A DNA stretch of 64,000 nucleotides from Cryobacterium arcticum (GTDB lineage: Bacteria > Actinomycetota > Actinomycetes > Actinomycetales > Microbacteriaceae). Positions 17,093-24,808 of the stretch are shown in pieces (the stretch's first letter is position 1; each line of letters opens with the position of its first letter). The stretch lies in contig NZ_QHLY01000005.1 in the NCBI RefSeq assembly GCF_003185895.1, positions 705,476 to 769,475 on the forward strand, written 5' to 3'. Under the pieces are notes generated by a model, which was not told the origin of the DNA, did no database searches, and saw only the letters and a program-made list of their open reading frames with translations. A program made the translations under genes and the position numbers.

Positions 17093-18186
17093 CGCCCGAC
17101 GACGGCAGCGGGCGCGCGTCGTTTGTTCTGCGTTCGCCTGAGTTCCAGGCGCCACACCACCGCTCGACGCTCCGCCGCGCGCTGCCCGGGTTCTCGCTGC
17201 GCGTCGACGTGCGGTTGGTGCTGGTGTGCCTGGCCTTGAGCCTCGCCACCGTGGCCGTGTTCCTGGTCGCCCTGAGCGTCGGCGACTACAACATTCCGCT
17301 GGCCGACGTGATCAAGACGCTCACCGGCGGAGGAACGCCGCAGTCCCGGCTGGTCGTCGGCGAGTGGCGGCTGCCGCGGGCGCTGCTGGGCATCGCGATC
17401 GGGGCGGCGCTGGGCATGAGCGGCGCGGTGTTCCAATCCCTCACCCGCAACCCGCTCGGCAGCCCGGACATCATCGGCTTCTCGACCGGGGCGTACACCG
17501 GCGGACTCGTCGTGATCCTGCTCTTCGGCGGCGGGTACCTCCAGACCGCGGCGGGAGCGGTCGGCGGTGGCCTGGCCACTGCGGCGCTTGTCTATGCGCT
17601 CGCCTACCGGCGTGGCATCCAGGGCTTCCGGCTCATCATCGTGGGCATCGGCGTCTCCGCCACTCTCGCATCCGTGAACAGCTGGCTCGTCACCCGGGCG
17701 AACGTCGTCGACGCGATGCAGGCCGCGGTTTGGGGCAGCGGATCCCTGAACGGCCTGGGCTATGACCAGCTCTGGCCCGTGCTCGGCTTGCTCCTGGTCG
17801 TCTCGCCGGTGCTTCTCGCCCACGCGCCGGCCCTGCGGCAGCTCGAACTCGGCGACGATGCCGCCAGGGCCCTGGGCGTGCGGGCCGAGATGGTGCGTCT
17901 GAGTTCCCTGATGTGGGGCATCGTGCTGGTGGCGATCGCCACCGCCGCGGCTGGGCCGATCGCGTTCATCGCGCTGGTCGCACCGCAGATCTCCCGGCGT
18001 CTCACCGGCACGGCGACGCTGGCCCTGCTCCCGGCCGCGGTCGCCGGTGCGCTGCTGCTGCTCGCTTCCGACCTCGTCGCCCAGCGCGCCTTCGCCCCCA
18101 CCCAACTCCCGGTCGGGGTGATGACGGTCATCGTCGGTGGCGCCTACTTCGTCTGGCTGCTCATCCGTGAGGGCCGCCGACAATGA
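17089..18186 (+). CDS. FecCD-family siderophore permease (second subunit)
   Basis: 365-residue permease homologous to the preceding one. Motifs are RLPRALLGIAIGAALGMSGAVFQ, followed by LTRNPLGSPDIIGFSTGA, and AAAGPIAFIALVAPQISRR. The GTG start overlaps the TGA of the upstream gene by four bases (GTGA). A hydrophilic N-terminal tail of about 40 residues precedes the first membrane helix, longer than in its partner. Confidence 0.92.
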   Translation: MTPDDGSGRASFVLRSPEFQAPHHRSTLRRALPGFSLRVDVRLVLVCLALSLATVAVFLVALSVGDYNIPLADVIKTLTGGGTPQSRLVVGEWRLPRALLGIAIGAALGMSGAVFQSLTRNPLGSPDIIGFSTGAYTGGLVVILLFGGGYLQTAAGAVGGGLATAALVYALAYRRGIQGFRLIIVGIGVSATLASVNSWLVTRANVVDAMQAAVWGSGSLNGLGYDQLWPVLGLLLVVSPVLLAHAPALRQLELGDDAARALGVRAEMVRLSSLMWGIVLVAIATAAAGPIAFIALVAPQISRRLTGTATLALLPAAVAGALLLLASDLVAQRAFAPTQLPVGVMTVIVGGAYFVWLLIREGRRQ

Positions 18187-19025
18187 CAGTTCCCGAAAGG
18201 ACCTGCAGCATGCCCGTGACCCCGCCCGCGCACCCCGACTCCCGGTTGCGTGCCGACGACGTCACCATCGGCTACGACAAACGGCCGATCAGCGAGCACC
18301 TCTCGGTGCAGATTCCGGATGGCTCATTCACCGTGATCGTGGGACCGAACGCCTGCGGCAAGTCCACCCTGCTGCGCGGACTCGCCCGGCTGCTGCGCCC
18401 CAGCGCCGGCCAGGTGCTGCTGGACGGCCGCTCGATCACCACCTTCGGCGGTAAGGAGCTCGCCCGCGAAGTGGGGCTGCTGCCGCAGACCTCAGTCGCA
18501 CCCGACGGCATCACGGTTTTCGACCTCGTGGCCCGCGGCCGCTACCCGCATCAGAAGCTGATCCGGCAGTGGTCGCTCGCCGACGAGCGGGCCGTCACGG
18601 GCGCACTCGCCGCCACGAGCACCACCGCCCTGTCCGTGCGTCCGGTCGACGAGTTGTCGGGCGGCCAGCGGCAACGCGTGTGGGTGGCGATGGCCCTGGC
18701 ACAGGAGACACCGATCCTGCTGCTGGATGAGCCCACCACGTTCCTCGACATCGCCCACCAGATCGAGCTGCTCGAGCTGTTCCGGCACCTGCACTCCCAG
18801 GGCCGCACGCTGGTGGCCGTGCTGCACGACCTGAATCACGCCGCCCGGTACGCCACCCACCTGATCGCGATGAAGGACGGCCGTGTCGTGGCCGAAGGCA
18901 CCCCGCGCGAACTGGTCACCGAGGAGCTGGTCGAGGAGGTGTTCGGCTTGCGCTGCCGCGTGATCGACGACCCCGTCGCCGGCTGCCCGCTGGTCATCCC
19001 GCTGGGCACCGCGAGCCTGCCCTGA
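18183..19025 (+). CDS. Siderophore ABC transporter ATP-binding protein (FepC-like)
   Basis: 280-residue ATPase energising siderophore import. Walker A GPNACGKST is at residues 54-62, the signature is LSGGQRQRVWVAMAL, Walker B is ILLLDEPTTFLD, and the H-loop is in VLHDLNHA. ATG 18183 overlaps the permease stop (ATGA) and has GAGG upstream. A second ATG at 18210, behind GAAAGGA, is an equally plausible start and would trim nine residues. Last gene of the iron operon; it converges on the drug-efflux gene. Confidence 0.92.
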   Translation: MTVPERTCSMPVTPPAHPDSRLRADDVTIGYDKRPISEHLSVQIPDGSFTVIVGPNACGKSTLLRGLARLLRPSAGQVLLDGRSITTFGGKELAREVGLLPQTSVAPDGITVFDLVARGRYPHQKLIRQWSLADERAVTGALAATSTTALSVRPVDELSGGQRQRVWVAMALAQETPILLLDEPTTFLDIAHQIELLELFRHLHSQGRTLVAVLHDLNHAARYATHLIAMKDGRVVAEGTPRELVTEELVEEVFGLRCRVIDDPVAGCPLVIPLGTASLP

Positions 19026-19053
19026 GCCAAAGCCCGCGGCCGGTGGTGAACGG

Positions 19054-20547
19054 TCAGTGCGCCATCAGCGGAGCGTCGTGCCCGTCGGTGACCGAGACCG
19101 CGGGCTTGCGGATGAAGAAGGCCAGCGGGATGGCGAACAGGGAGATGATCGCGCCGTAGAGGAACGCGGCCTGGATGCCCGTGGCCGTTGCGGCGACTTC
19201 GCCGGCGCCGGCGGCCATCTGCGTGGCCGCGGTGGAGGACATCACGGTGATGAACAGCGCCGTGCCGGCCGCGCCGGCGAGCTGCTGGGCGGTGCCGACG
19301 ACGGCGCTGCCGTGCGAGTAGAGCCCCGGCCGGAGCGACGCCAGGGCGGAGGTGAACAGCGGCGTGAACAGGAAGGCCAGGCCGAAGCTCAGTGCGACGT
19401 GCGCCACGAGCACCCACCAGAACGGGGTGCTGGCGGTGAGCATGGTCATGAACCAGAACGCGCCGCTCACGATGATCGCACCGGGCACGAGCAGCACGGT
19501 CGGGCCGAACCTGTCGTAGAACCGGCCGACGAAGGGAGAGAGCAGCCCCATAGTGAGACCGCCGGGCAGCAGCAGCAGACCGGTGGTGAGCGCATCCAGG
19601 CCCAGCACGTTCTGCATGTAGATCGGCAGCAGGATCAGGGTGCCGAACAGCGCCATCATGCTCACCACGAGCATCACGATCGACAGGCTGAACGTGCGCG
19701 AGACGAAGGTGCGCAGGTCGAGCAGGGCCCGGTCCCTGCGCTGCAGGGCGAGCTGGCGCCAGACGAACAGGCCGATCGCCACAAGGCCGATGCCCAACGG
19801 AACCAGGCCGGCCGCGGCGCTGCCCGTGGCCGATTCGCCGAGGTTGCTCAGGCCGTAGACGAGCCCGCCGAAGCCGAACGCGGAGAGGATCACCGAGACG
19901 ACGTCGAGCGGCACCTTGGTGGGTGTGGTGACGTTCTTGATGCGTGCGGCACCGAGGGCGAGCGAGCCGAGCGCGATGGGCAGCACCAGGATGAACATCC
20001 AGCGCCAATCGAGCACGCTGAGGATGAGGCCGGAGATGGTGGGACCGATCGCCGGGGCGACCGAGATGACGATGGAGATGTTGCCCATGGTCTTGCCGCG
20101 CGCGGCCGGTGCGACCAGGGTCATCACCGTGGTCATCAGAAGCGGCATCATGATCGCGGTGCCCATGGCCTGCACCACCCGGCCCACGATGAGCACCTCG
20201 AAGCCGGGCGCGATGGCCGCGATCAGGGTGCCGAGGCTGAACAGCGTCATTGCCGCCAGGAAGACCGGGCGGGTGTTGAAGCGCTGCAGCAGGAAGCCGG
20301 TGATGGGGATGACCACGGCCATGGTGAGCATGAACGCGGTGGTCAGCCACTGGGCGGCGCTGGCCGTGATCGACAGGTCGACCATGAGGTGCGGCAGGGC
20401 CACACCCATGATCGTCTCGTTCAGGATGACCACAAACGCCGACACCAGCAGAAGCGAGATGACGAGCTTGGTGCCGGCGGCATCCGGTGCCGTATTGGGC
20501 ACGGCAGCGGTGGGGGCGGTGGTGGTGGCGACGGCGGGGTCGGTCAT
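19054..20547 (-). CDS. DHA2-family MFS transporter (EmrB/QacA type)
   Basis: 497-residue multidrug-type transporter with a 14-segment DHA2 layout. The motif VVILNETIMGVALPHLMVDL in the first helix and AAQWLTTAFMLTMAVVIP in the second are the DHA2 hallmarks. An N-terminal tail of 25 residues rich in Ala, Thr and Pro is probably disordered. I chose ATG 20547, preceded by TTAGGACCC; the open frame continues far upstream only because of GC bias. Drug efflux is the family role; siderophore export is possible given the neighbouring importer (inference). Confidence 0.9.
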   Translation of the reverse strand: MTDPAVATTTAPTAAVPNTAPDAAGTKLVISLLLVSAFVVILNETIMGVALPHLMVDLSITASAAQWLTTAFMLTMAVVIPITGFLLQRFNTRPVFLAAMTLFSLGTLIAAIAPGFEVLIVGRVVQAMGTAIMMPLLMTTVMTLVAPAARGKTMGNISIVISVAPAIGPTISGLILSVLDWRWMFILVLPIALGSLALGAARIKNVTTPTKVPLDVVSVILSAFGFGGLVYGLSNLGESATGSAAAGLVPLGIGLVAIGLFVWRQLALQRRDRALLDLRTFVSRTFSLSIVMLVVSMMALFGTLILLPIYMQNVLGLDALTTGLLLLPGGLTMGLLSPFVGRFYDRFGPTVLLVPGAIIVSGAFWFMTMLTASTPFWWVLVAHVALSFGLAFLFTPLFTSALASLRPGLYSHGSAVVGTAQQLAGAAGTALFITVMSSTAATQMAAGAGEVAATATGIQAAFLYGAIISLFAIPLAFFIRKPAVSVTDGHDAPLMAH

Positions 20548-20620
20548 CAGGGTCCTAACGGAACGGGCGCGGGTGCGATCCCCAGTATGAGGTACCCATG
20601 TTTCAACCAGAATGCGCCGG

Positions 20621-20686
20621 TTCTGTTCCCGAATCGGACAATTGCGTCCGGCGCACTGGGCGCAATCGTCCGATGCGGCGACAGTT
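20621..20686. repeat. 66-bp palindromic intergenic repeat, copy 1
   Basis: Outer arms TTCTGTTCCCG and CGACAGTT, inner arms CGGACAATTGCG and CGCAATCGTCCG, and centre TCCGGCGCACTGGG. Exactly the same length as the copies at 29736, 35301 and 62252. It lies between the divergent efflux and pnuC genes. Confidence 0.85.
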
Positions 20687-20715
20687 GGCTGCGGAGGGGG
20701 CGGGTCGGCGCCTCT

Positions 20716-20721
20716 TAGACT
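20716..20721 (+). promoter_or_regulatory. Candidate leaderless -10 element of pnuC
   Basis: TAGACT ends six bases before the ATG of pnuC. No ribosome site lies between, so the mRNA would begin at the start codon. No clear -35 element is visible. Confidence 0.5.
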
Positions 20722-20727
20722 CGGGGC

Positions 20728-21384
20728 ATGGGGGAATGGCTGGTAGACAACTGGACCGAGGTTCTGGGTTTCGGCACCGGGGCGGCGTGTGTGTGGCTGG
20801 CCGCGCGGCGCAACATCTGGAACTTCCCGATCGGCATCGCGAACAACCTGGTGTTCATCGTGCTGTTCTTCGGCGCCGCGCTCTACGCCGACCTCGGCCT
20901 GCAGATCGTCTACCTGGTGCTCGGCGTGATGGGGTGGTTGGGCTGGTCCCGGCACCGGGCCGCGGACTCCCGCGCCCTGATAACCCGGATGCCCCGCCGC
21001 ACCATCCTGCCGCTGGCCCTGGCCGCCGTGGCCGGCACGGCGATCATCGCCTTCGCCCTGCACTCCTACACCGACTCCACCACCGAGATCGCGGATGCCG
21101 CCACCACCTCGGTCAGCCTGATCGCGCAGTACATGCTCAACCGGCGCTGGCTGGAGAACTGGTTCGTCTGGATCGCGGTCGACGTGACCTACGTAGGGCT
21201 GTTCCTCTATAAGGGGCTGAACATCACCGCGGCGCTCTACCTGCTCTTCATCGGCCTGTGCGTGATCGGCTACCGCGGCTGGGCCCGCGCCCGGGCCCGG
21301 CAGGGCCAGACCGCCGGCCCGGCGGCCGACTCGGCCGCCGCCGGCCACCCCGCCTCGCTCTCTGGTGCCGCCACCGGTGCCTGA
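20728..21384 (+). CDS. pnuC: PnuC-family nicotinamide riboside/mononucleotide transporter
   Basis: 218-residue membrane protein of the PnuC family, which takes up nicotinamide riboside or a related NAD precursor. Membrane segments begin at VLGFGTGAACVWLAAR, and the family motifs NIWNFPIGIANN and QYMLNRRWLENWFVWIAVDV are present; the latter carries the Trp-rich substrate-site segment. The C-terminal 35 residues are Ala/Gly-rich and probably disordered. It overlaps the NadR-like gene by 20 bases, so import and phosphorylation of the precursor are coupled. Confidence 0.93.
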   Translation: MGEWLVDNWTEVLGFGTGAACVWLAARRNIWNFPIGIANNLVFIVLFFGAALYADLGLQIVYLVLGVMGWLGWSRHRAADSRALITRMPRRTILPLALAAVAGTAIIAFALHSYTDSTTEIADAATTSVSLIAQYMLNRRWLENWFVWIAVDVTYVGLFLYKGLNITAALYLLFIGLCVIGYRGWARARARQGQTAGPAADSAAAGHPASLSGAATGA

Positions 21385-22450
21385 GACAACCCCTGACCGG
21401 CACTTCCGGCACGGCCTGGTGCTGGGCAAGTTCTACCCGCTGCACGCCGGGCACTCCAACCTGATCCGCACGGCGCTCAGCCGCTCCGACCGGGTCACCG
21501 TGCAACTGCTCGGCGCGAGCCAGGAATCCATTCCGCTGAGCGTGCGCGAGGAATGGCTCCGCGAGGAGCACCCCACCGCCCGCGTCGTGAGCGCCATCGA
21601 CGACGCCCCGGTCGATTTCGACTCCGCCGACGCCTGGGAGGAGCACATGGTGCCGATCCGGGCGCTGCTCGACGCGCCGGTCGACGCCGTGTTCTCCAGC
21701 GACGCCTACGGCGCCGAGCTCGCCGCCCGTCTCGGCGCCGAATGGGTGCAGGTCGACCCGGGCCGCCGGCACACGCCGGTCTCCGGCACCGCGATCCGGG
21801 CGGATGTGCCCGGGCACTGGTGGGCGCTCGCCCCCGCCGTGCGTGCCTGGTTGACTCCGCGGGTGGTTGTGCTCGGCGCCGAGTCGACCGGCTCCACCAC
21901 CCTCGCTGAGGCGCTCGCCGCTCACTACGGCACCGAGTGGGTGCCGGAATACGGCCGCGAACACAGCGAAACGCGCGCCGGCGGCCTGGAGACCGCCTGG
22001 CGCAGCGACGAGTTCGACCTCATCGTGGACCGGCAGATCGGCTGGGAGGCCGCCGCGCTGCGCCGGGTGCCCCGCCCACTGTTGATCTGCGACACCGACG
22101 TGCTCGCCACCACCCTCTGGCACGACCGCTATGTGGGGCCGGCCCCGGCGCATCTGCTGGCGCGGGCCGCCGCGCATCCGCCGGCGCTGTACCTGCTCAC
22201 CGGCGACGAGATCCCGTTCGTGCAGGACGGCCTGCGCGACGGTGAGCACATCAGGCACGCCATGCAGCAGCGCTTCCGCGACACCCTCGCCGCCCAGCCG
22301 GTGCCCTGGCTCGAGACCACCGGGTCGGTGCCCGACCGGGTGGCCCAGGCATCCGTCGCCATCGACCGCATGCTCGCCGGCCGCTTCAGCTTCGCCCTGC
22401 CGCTGGAACAGCAGGCGGCCCTCTCCCGCTCGGCGCAGCCCGCCCGATAG
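21365..22450 (+). CDS. nadR: NadR-like NMN adenylyltransferase/ribosylnicotinamide kinase
   Basis: 361-residue two-domain enzyme of NAD salvage. The N-terminal nucleotidyltransferase domain has GKFYPLHAGH (HxGH at 27-30) and the later motif SGTAIR. The C-terminal kinase domain starts near residue 167 with VVLGAESTGSTTL. In E. coli NadR the P-loop contains the lysine of GKS; here the corresponding residue is Ser177. The N-terminal helix-turn-helix of enterobacterial NadR is absent. GTG 21365 or GTG 21377 could be the start. Kinase activity is therefore less certain than adenylyltransferase activity. Confidence 0.88.
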   Translation: MPPPVPETTPDRHFRHGLVLGKFYPLHAGHSNLIRTALSRSDRVTVQLLGASQESIPLSVREEWLREEHPTARVVSAIDDAPVDFDSADAWEEHMVPIRALLDAPVDAVFSSDAYGAELAARLGAEWVQVDPGRRHTPVSGTAIRADVPGHWWALAPAVRAWLTPRVVVLGAESTGSTTLAEALAAHYGTEWVPEYGREHSETRAGGLETAWRSDEFDLIVDRQIGWEAAALRRVPRPLLICDTDVLATTLWHDRYVGPAPAHLLARAAAHPPALYLLTGDEIPFVQDGLRDGEHIRHAMQQRFRDTLAAQPVPWLETTGSVPDRVAQASVAIDRMLAGRFSFALPLEQQAALSRSAQPAR

Positions 22451-22453
22451 GCT
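22448..22453 (+). promoter_or_regulatory. Candidate internal leaderless -10 element before the MoxR gene
   Basis: TAGGCT lies seven bases before ATG 22461, and its first three bases are the nadR stop codon. It could give the five-gene MoxR operon its own leaderless transcript. No ribosome site is visible for the MoxR gene. Confidence 0.4.
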
Positions 22454-22460
22454 GCCAACC

Positions 22461-24038
22461 ATGGCGCAGGGGAATCGTTGGAACAAGGTATCCGCATCAC
22501 CGACGCGCACGAACGGCGCCACCCTGCCGGAAGAGCTGACCGCGGAGGACCTCTTCACCGAGGCGCCCGCCGTGGCCGATACTGCCCTGGATGAGAAGCT
22601 CCGGCAGGCCTACTTCTGGCTGGTCAACCGCGCCGTGATCTCACCGTTCTACGACGTCGAGTTCTCCGCCGGCTCGCCCGTCACGTTCGCCCTCGGCGAC
22701 GCCGGCGCCGAACTGAACCTGCCCACCGACCAGTCCTACTCGTCGAACGTGCTGCTGCCGCTGCTCACCTTCGCTGTTGGCGGCCGGTGCCTGCTGGTGG
22801 GCGGGCCGGGCCGCGGCAAGACCACCCTGGCCATCCTGATGGGCGTGCTCGCCGGGTCGAGCCCGCGCGAGGTGCGCCGCAACGTGCAACAGGGCCAGCC
22901 GCAGATCACCGTGAGCGACCTGGTGGGAATGCCGTTGCCGCGCGACCTCGTCACCGCCGGCAGCCTGGCCGAGATCGAGATCGCCTGGCGGAGCTGGCTC
23001 ACCCAGCCGGTGAAGATCATCGACGAGTACAACCGCATCCCCACCAAGACCCAGTCGGCGCTGCTCACCATGGTGGCCGAGGGTTACGTGGAGAGCCACG
23101 ATCAGATGCACTCCACCGCACCGGAGTCCGGGGTGGAGAGCTGGTTCTTCACCGCCAACGACGATGCCGGCGGCGGTACCTTCCCGGTGATCCAGGCGTT
23201 GCGTGACCGGATGGATGTCACCGTCGCCGCGCAGGGCTTCAACAACCGGTTCTTCGACGAGCTCGTCGCCCGGGTCGAGGCCGGCGAACGGCCCGAGGAC
23301 CACCTGCCCGCCGAACTCGTCTTCGGCCCAGACGAACAACGCCTGCTCGAGGCCGCCATCCGCGCGGTGCCGCTGCCCGGTGCCGTTCGCCGCCAGCTCG
23401 AATTCTTCGCCAGCCACTTCGAGTTCGTGCAGCAGGGCGGCCGCCGGTTCGAGTACCGCACCAAGGACACCGTGCGCACCGGCGGCGGTGAGGTGGCCGA
23501 GACGATCGAGGCCAACTCCGGCGCCGACCTGCAGGTGGACCTGGGCTCGCAGACCACCAACAGCCTCTCAGTGCGGTCGCTGCAAACCCTCATCCGCTAC
23601 GCCAAGGCCATGGCCTACTTCCGCGGCCGGCCCGTGGTGGGGCTGGACGACCTGGCCGCTGTGCTGCCGTTCGCCCTGCGCGGCAAGCTGCTGCCCAACG
23701 AGCTGCACCCCCGGTTCGACGTGGGCGCCGACCGGGAGCTGGCCACCGATTCGATCAGCTGGCTCGCCGACCTCTTCGCGGAGTCCCGCCGCCAGTTCAC
23801 CGCCCTCGGCCTGGCCGCCAGCGACCCCATCAGTGACGCGCTCGACCTGTTCAACCAGGGCCTGGACGGTGTCACCTCCGCGCAGGCCGCCTCCCGGCTC
23901 ACCGGCATCGAATCCCTGATCAGCGGCATCGCCAAGCAGGGCAAGCTCTACGGCCGGCACTTCGACGACCTGCTGGCCCTCAAATACCTGCACCAGCGGT
24001 ACACCAATTACGTGAGCTGGCTGGGGTTCAGCGGGTGA
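22461..24038 (+). CDS. MoxR-type AAA+ ATPase
   Basis: 525-residue ATPase of the MoxR branch. Walker A is GGPGRGKTT (residues 114-122), Walker B is KIIDEYNRIP (Asp188, Glu189), and a sensor-1-like FFTANDD follows at 229-235. The MoxR family works as a chaperone or remodelling ring, usually with a VWA-domain partner, and one is encoded two genes downstream. The protein is longer than typical MoxR proteins (about 320-350), with an N-terminal extension of about 90 residues and a long C-terminal helical part. First gene of a tightly overlapping five-gene operon. Confidence 0.88.
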   Translation: MAQGNRWNKVSASPTRTNGATLPEELTAEDLFTEAPAVADTALDEKLRQAYFWLVNRAVISPFYDVEFSAGSPVTFALGDAGAELNLPTDQSYSSNVLLPLLTFAVGGRCLLVGGPGRGKTTLAILMGVLAGSSPREVRRNVQQGQPQITVSDLVGMPLPRDLVTAGSLAEIEIAWRSWLTQPVKIIDEYNRIPTKTQSALLTMVAEGYVESHDQMHSTAPESGVESWFFTANDDAGGGTFPVIQALRDRMDVTVAAQGFNNRFFDELVARVEAGERPEDHLPAELVFGPDEQRLLEAAIRAVPLPGAVRRQLEFFASHFEFVQQGGRRFEYRTKDTVRTGGGEVAETIEANSGADLQVDLGSQTTNSLSVRSLQTLIRYAKAMAYFRGRPVVGLDDLAAVLPFALRGKLLPNELHPRFDVGADRELATDSISWLADLFAESRRQFTALGLAASDPISDALDLFNQGLDGVTSAQAASRLTGIESLISGIAKQGKLYGRHFDDLLALKYLHQRYTNYVSWLGFSG

Positions 24039-24808
24039 CCCAGCGCCCGCTGCACGTGGTCAACGCCGGCCTGGAGCTCACCGACGAGCCCCTGCCCGAG
24101 GTTCCCGAGCTCGACCTGGCGCTGTCCCTCTCCCGCATCGAGGCGCTGCACGGCGCGGCGGCCGGGGCGCGCTACCGGCACTTCCTCGGCCGCGCCCTCG
24201 CCGCGCAGCCCGGCGGCGACCGGGACGATCTGCTCACCCTCGCGACCCTCGCCGCCTGGCGGGCCGGAGCGGTCGCGTTCCGCACGGATGCGCTGCGCCG
24301 GCTCGACGCCGCCCTGGCCACCGACACCGTGCGCATCCCCACCCTCGCCGCGGCCCTCGGCCTGCCCGAGCACTCCGTGGCGGCGTTCGCGGAGCTGCAG
24401 CGGGGCAGCCGGTTCGGCTGGCCGGACCTTGTCGCCGGTGGCCTGGTCGCTGTCGTCGGCGGGTTCCGCGGCCTGTTCGGACCCTGGCTGACCCCGGCCG
24501 TCGCCGTGCTGGCCGGCGACCGGCCGGGCACGTTCCTGATCCGCACGGCCGCCAGCCGCTCCGGCACCGCCCCGGCGGGCGCCGACGAGTCCACCGGCTC
24601 CGGCGACGCCTGGCTGCTCACGGTCGACGTCTTCGGCCACACTCTCACCCGGTTGGTGCCCGAGGAGACCGGCTCGCATCCGCTCGCCGCCCGCTGGGCG
24701 GAGGCGGGCCTCTCGAGCTCGAGTCCGGACGAGGCCGGCGCCCCCGGGGCGACGCTGCAGCTCGCCGGGTACACCGCGTACCTGCGCCTGCCGGAGGTCG
24801 CAGCGTGA
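24035..24808 (+). CDS. Hypothetical protein of the MoxR/VWA operon
   Basis: 257 residues; I do not recognise a domain. It starts with GTG overlapping the MoxR stop (GTGA), and its own stop overlaps the next gene in the same way. The first 120 residues look helical and Leu/Ala-rich. Near residue 125 there is a Gly/Ala-rich hydrophobic stretch (LVAGGLVAVVGGFRGLFG), too glycine-rich to call a membrane helix with confidence. No cysteines or catalytic signatures stand out. The position between ATPase and VWA protein suggests an adaptor or third complex subunit (inference). Confidence 0.75.
   Translation: MTQRPLHVVNAGLELTDEPLPEVPELDLALSLSRIEALHGAAAGARYRHFLGRALAAQPGGDRDDLLTLATLAAWRAGAVAFRTDALRRLDAALATDTVRIPTLAAALGLPEHSVAAFAELQRGSRFGWPDLVAGGLVAVVGGFRGLFGPWLTPAVAVLAGDRPGTFLIRTAASRSGTAPAGADESTGSGDAWLLTVDVFGHTLTRLVPEETGSHPLAARWAEAGLSSSSPDEAGAPGATLQLAGYTAYLRLPEVAA

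Noticed and set aside
18836-20350. Long minus-strand frame crossing the end of the siderophore ATPase gene and the efflux gene
   Set aside because: It is an Arg/His-rich shadow in another frame of the DHA2 transporter gene; no start signal or domain.
20621-20686. Possible insertion-sequence remnant
   Set aside because: No transposase fragment or target-site duplication is visible; the unit is a short, length-conserved palindrome and is better called a dispersed repeat.
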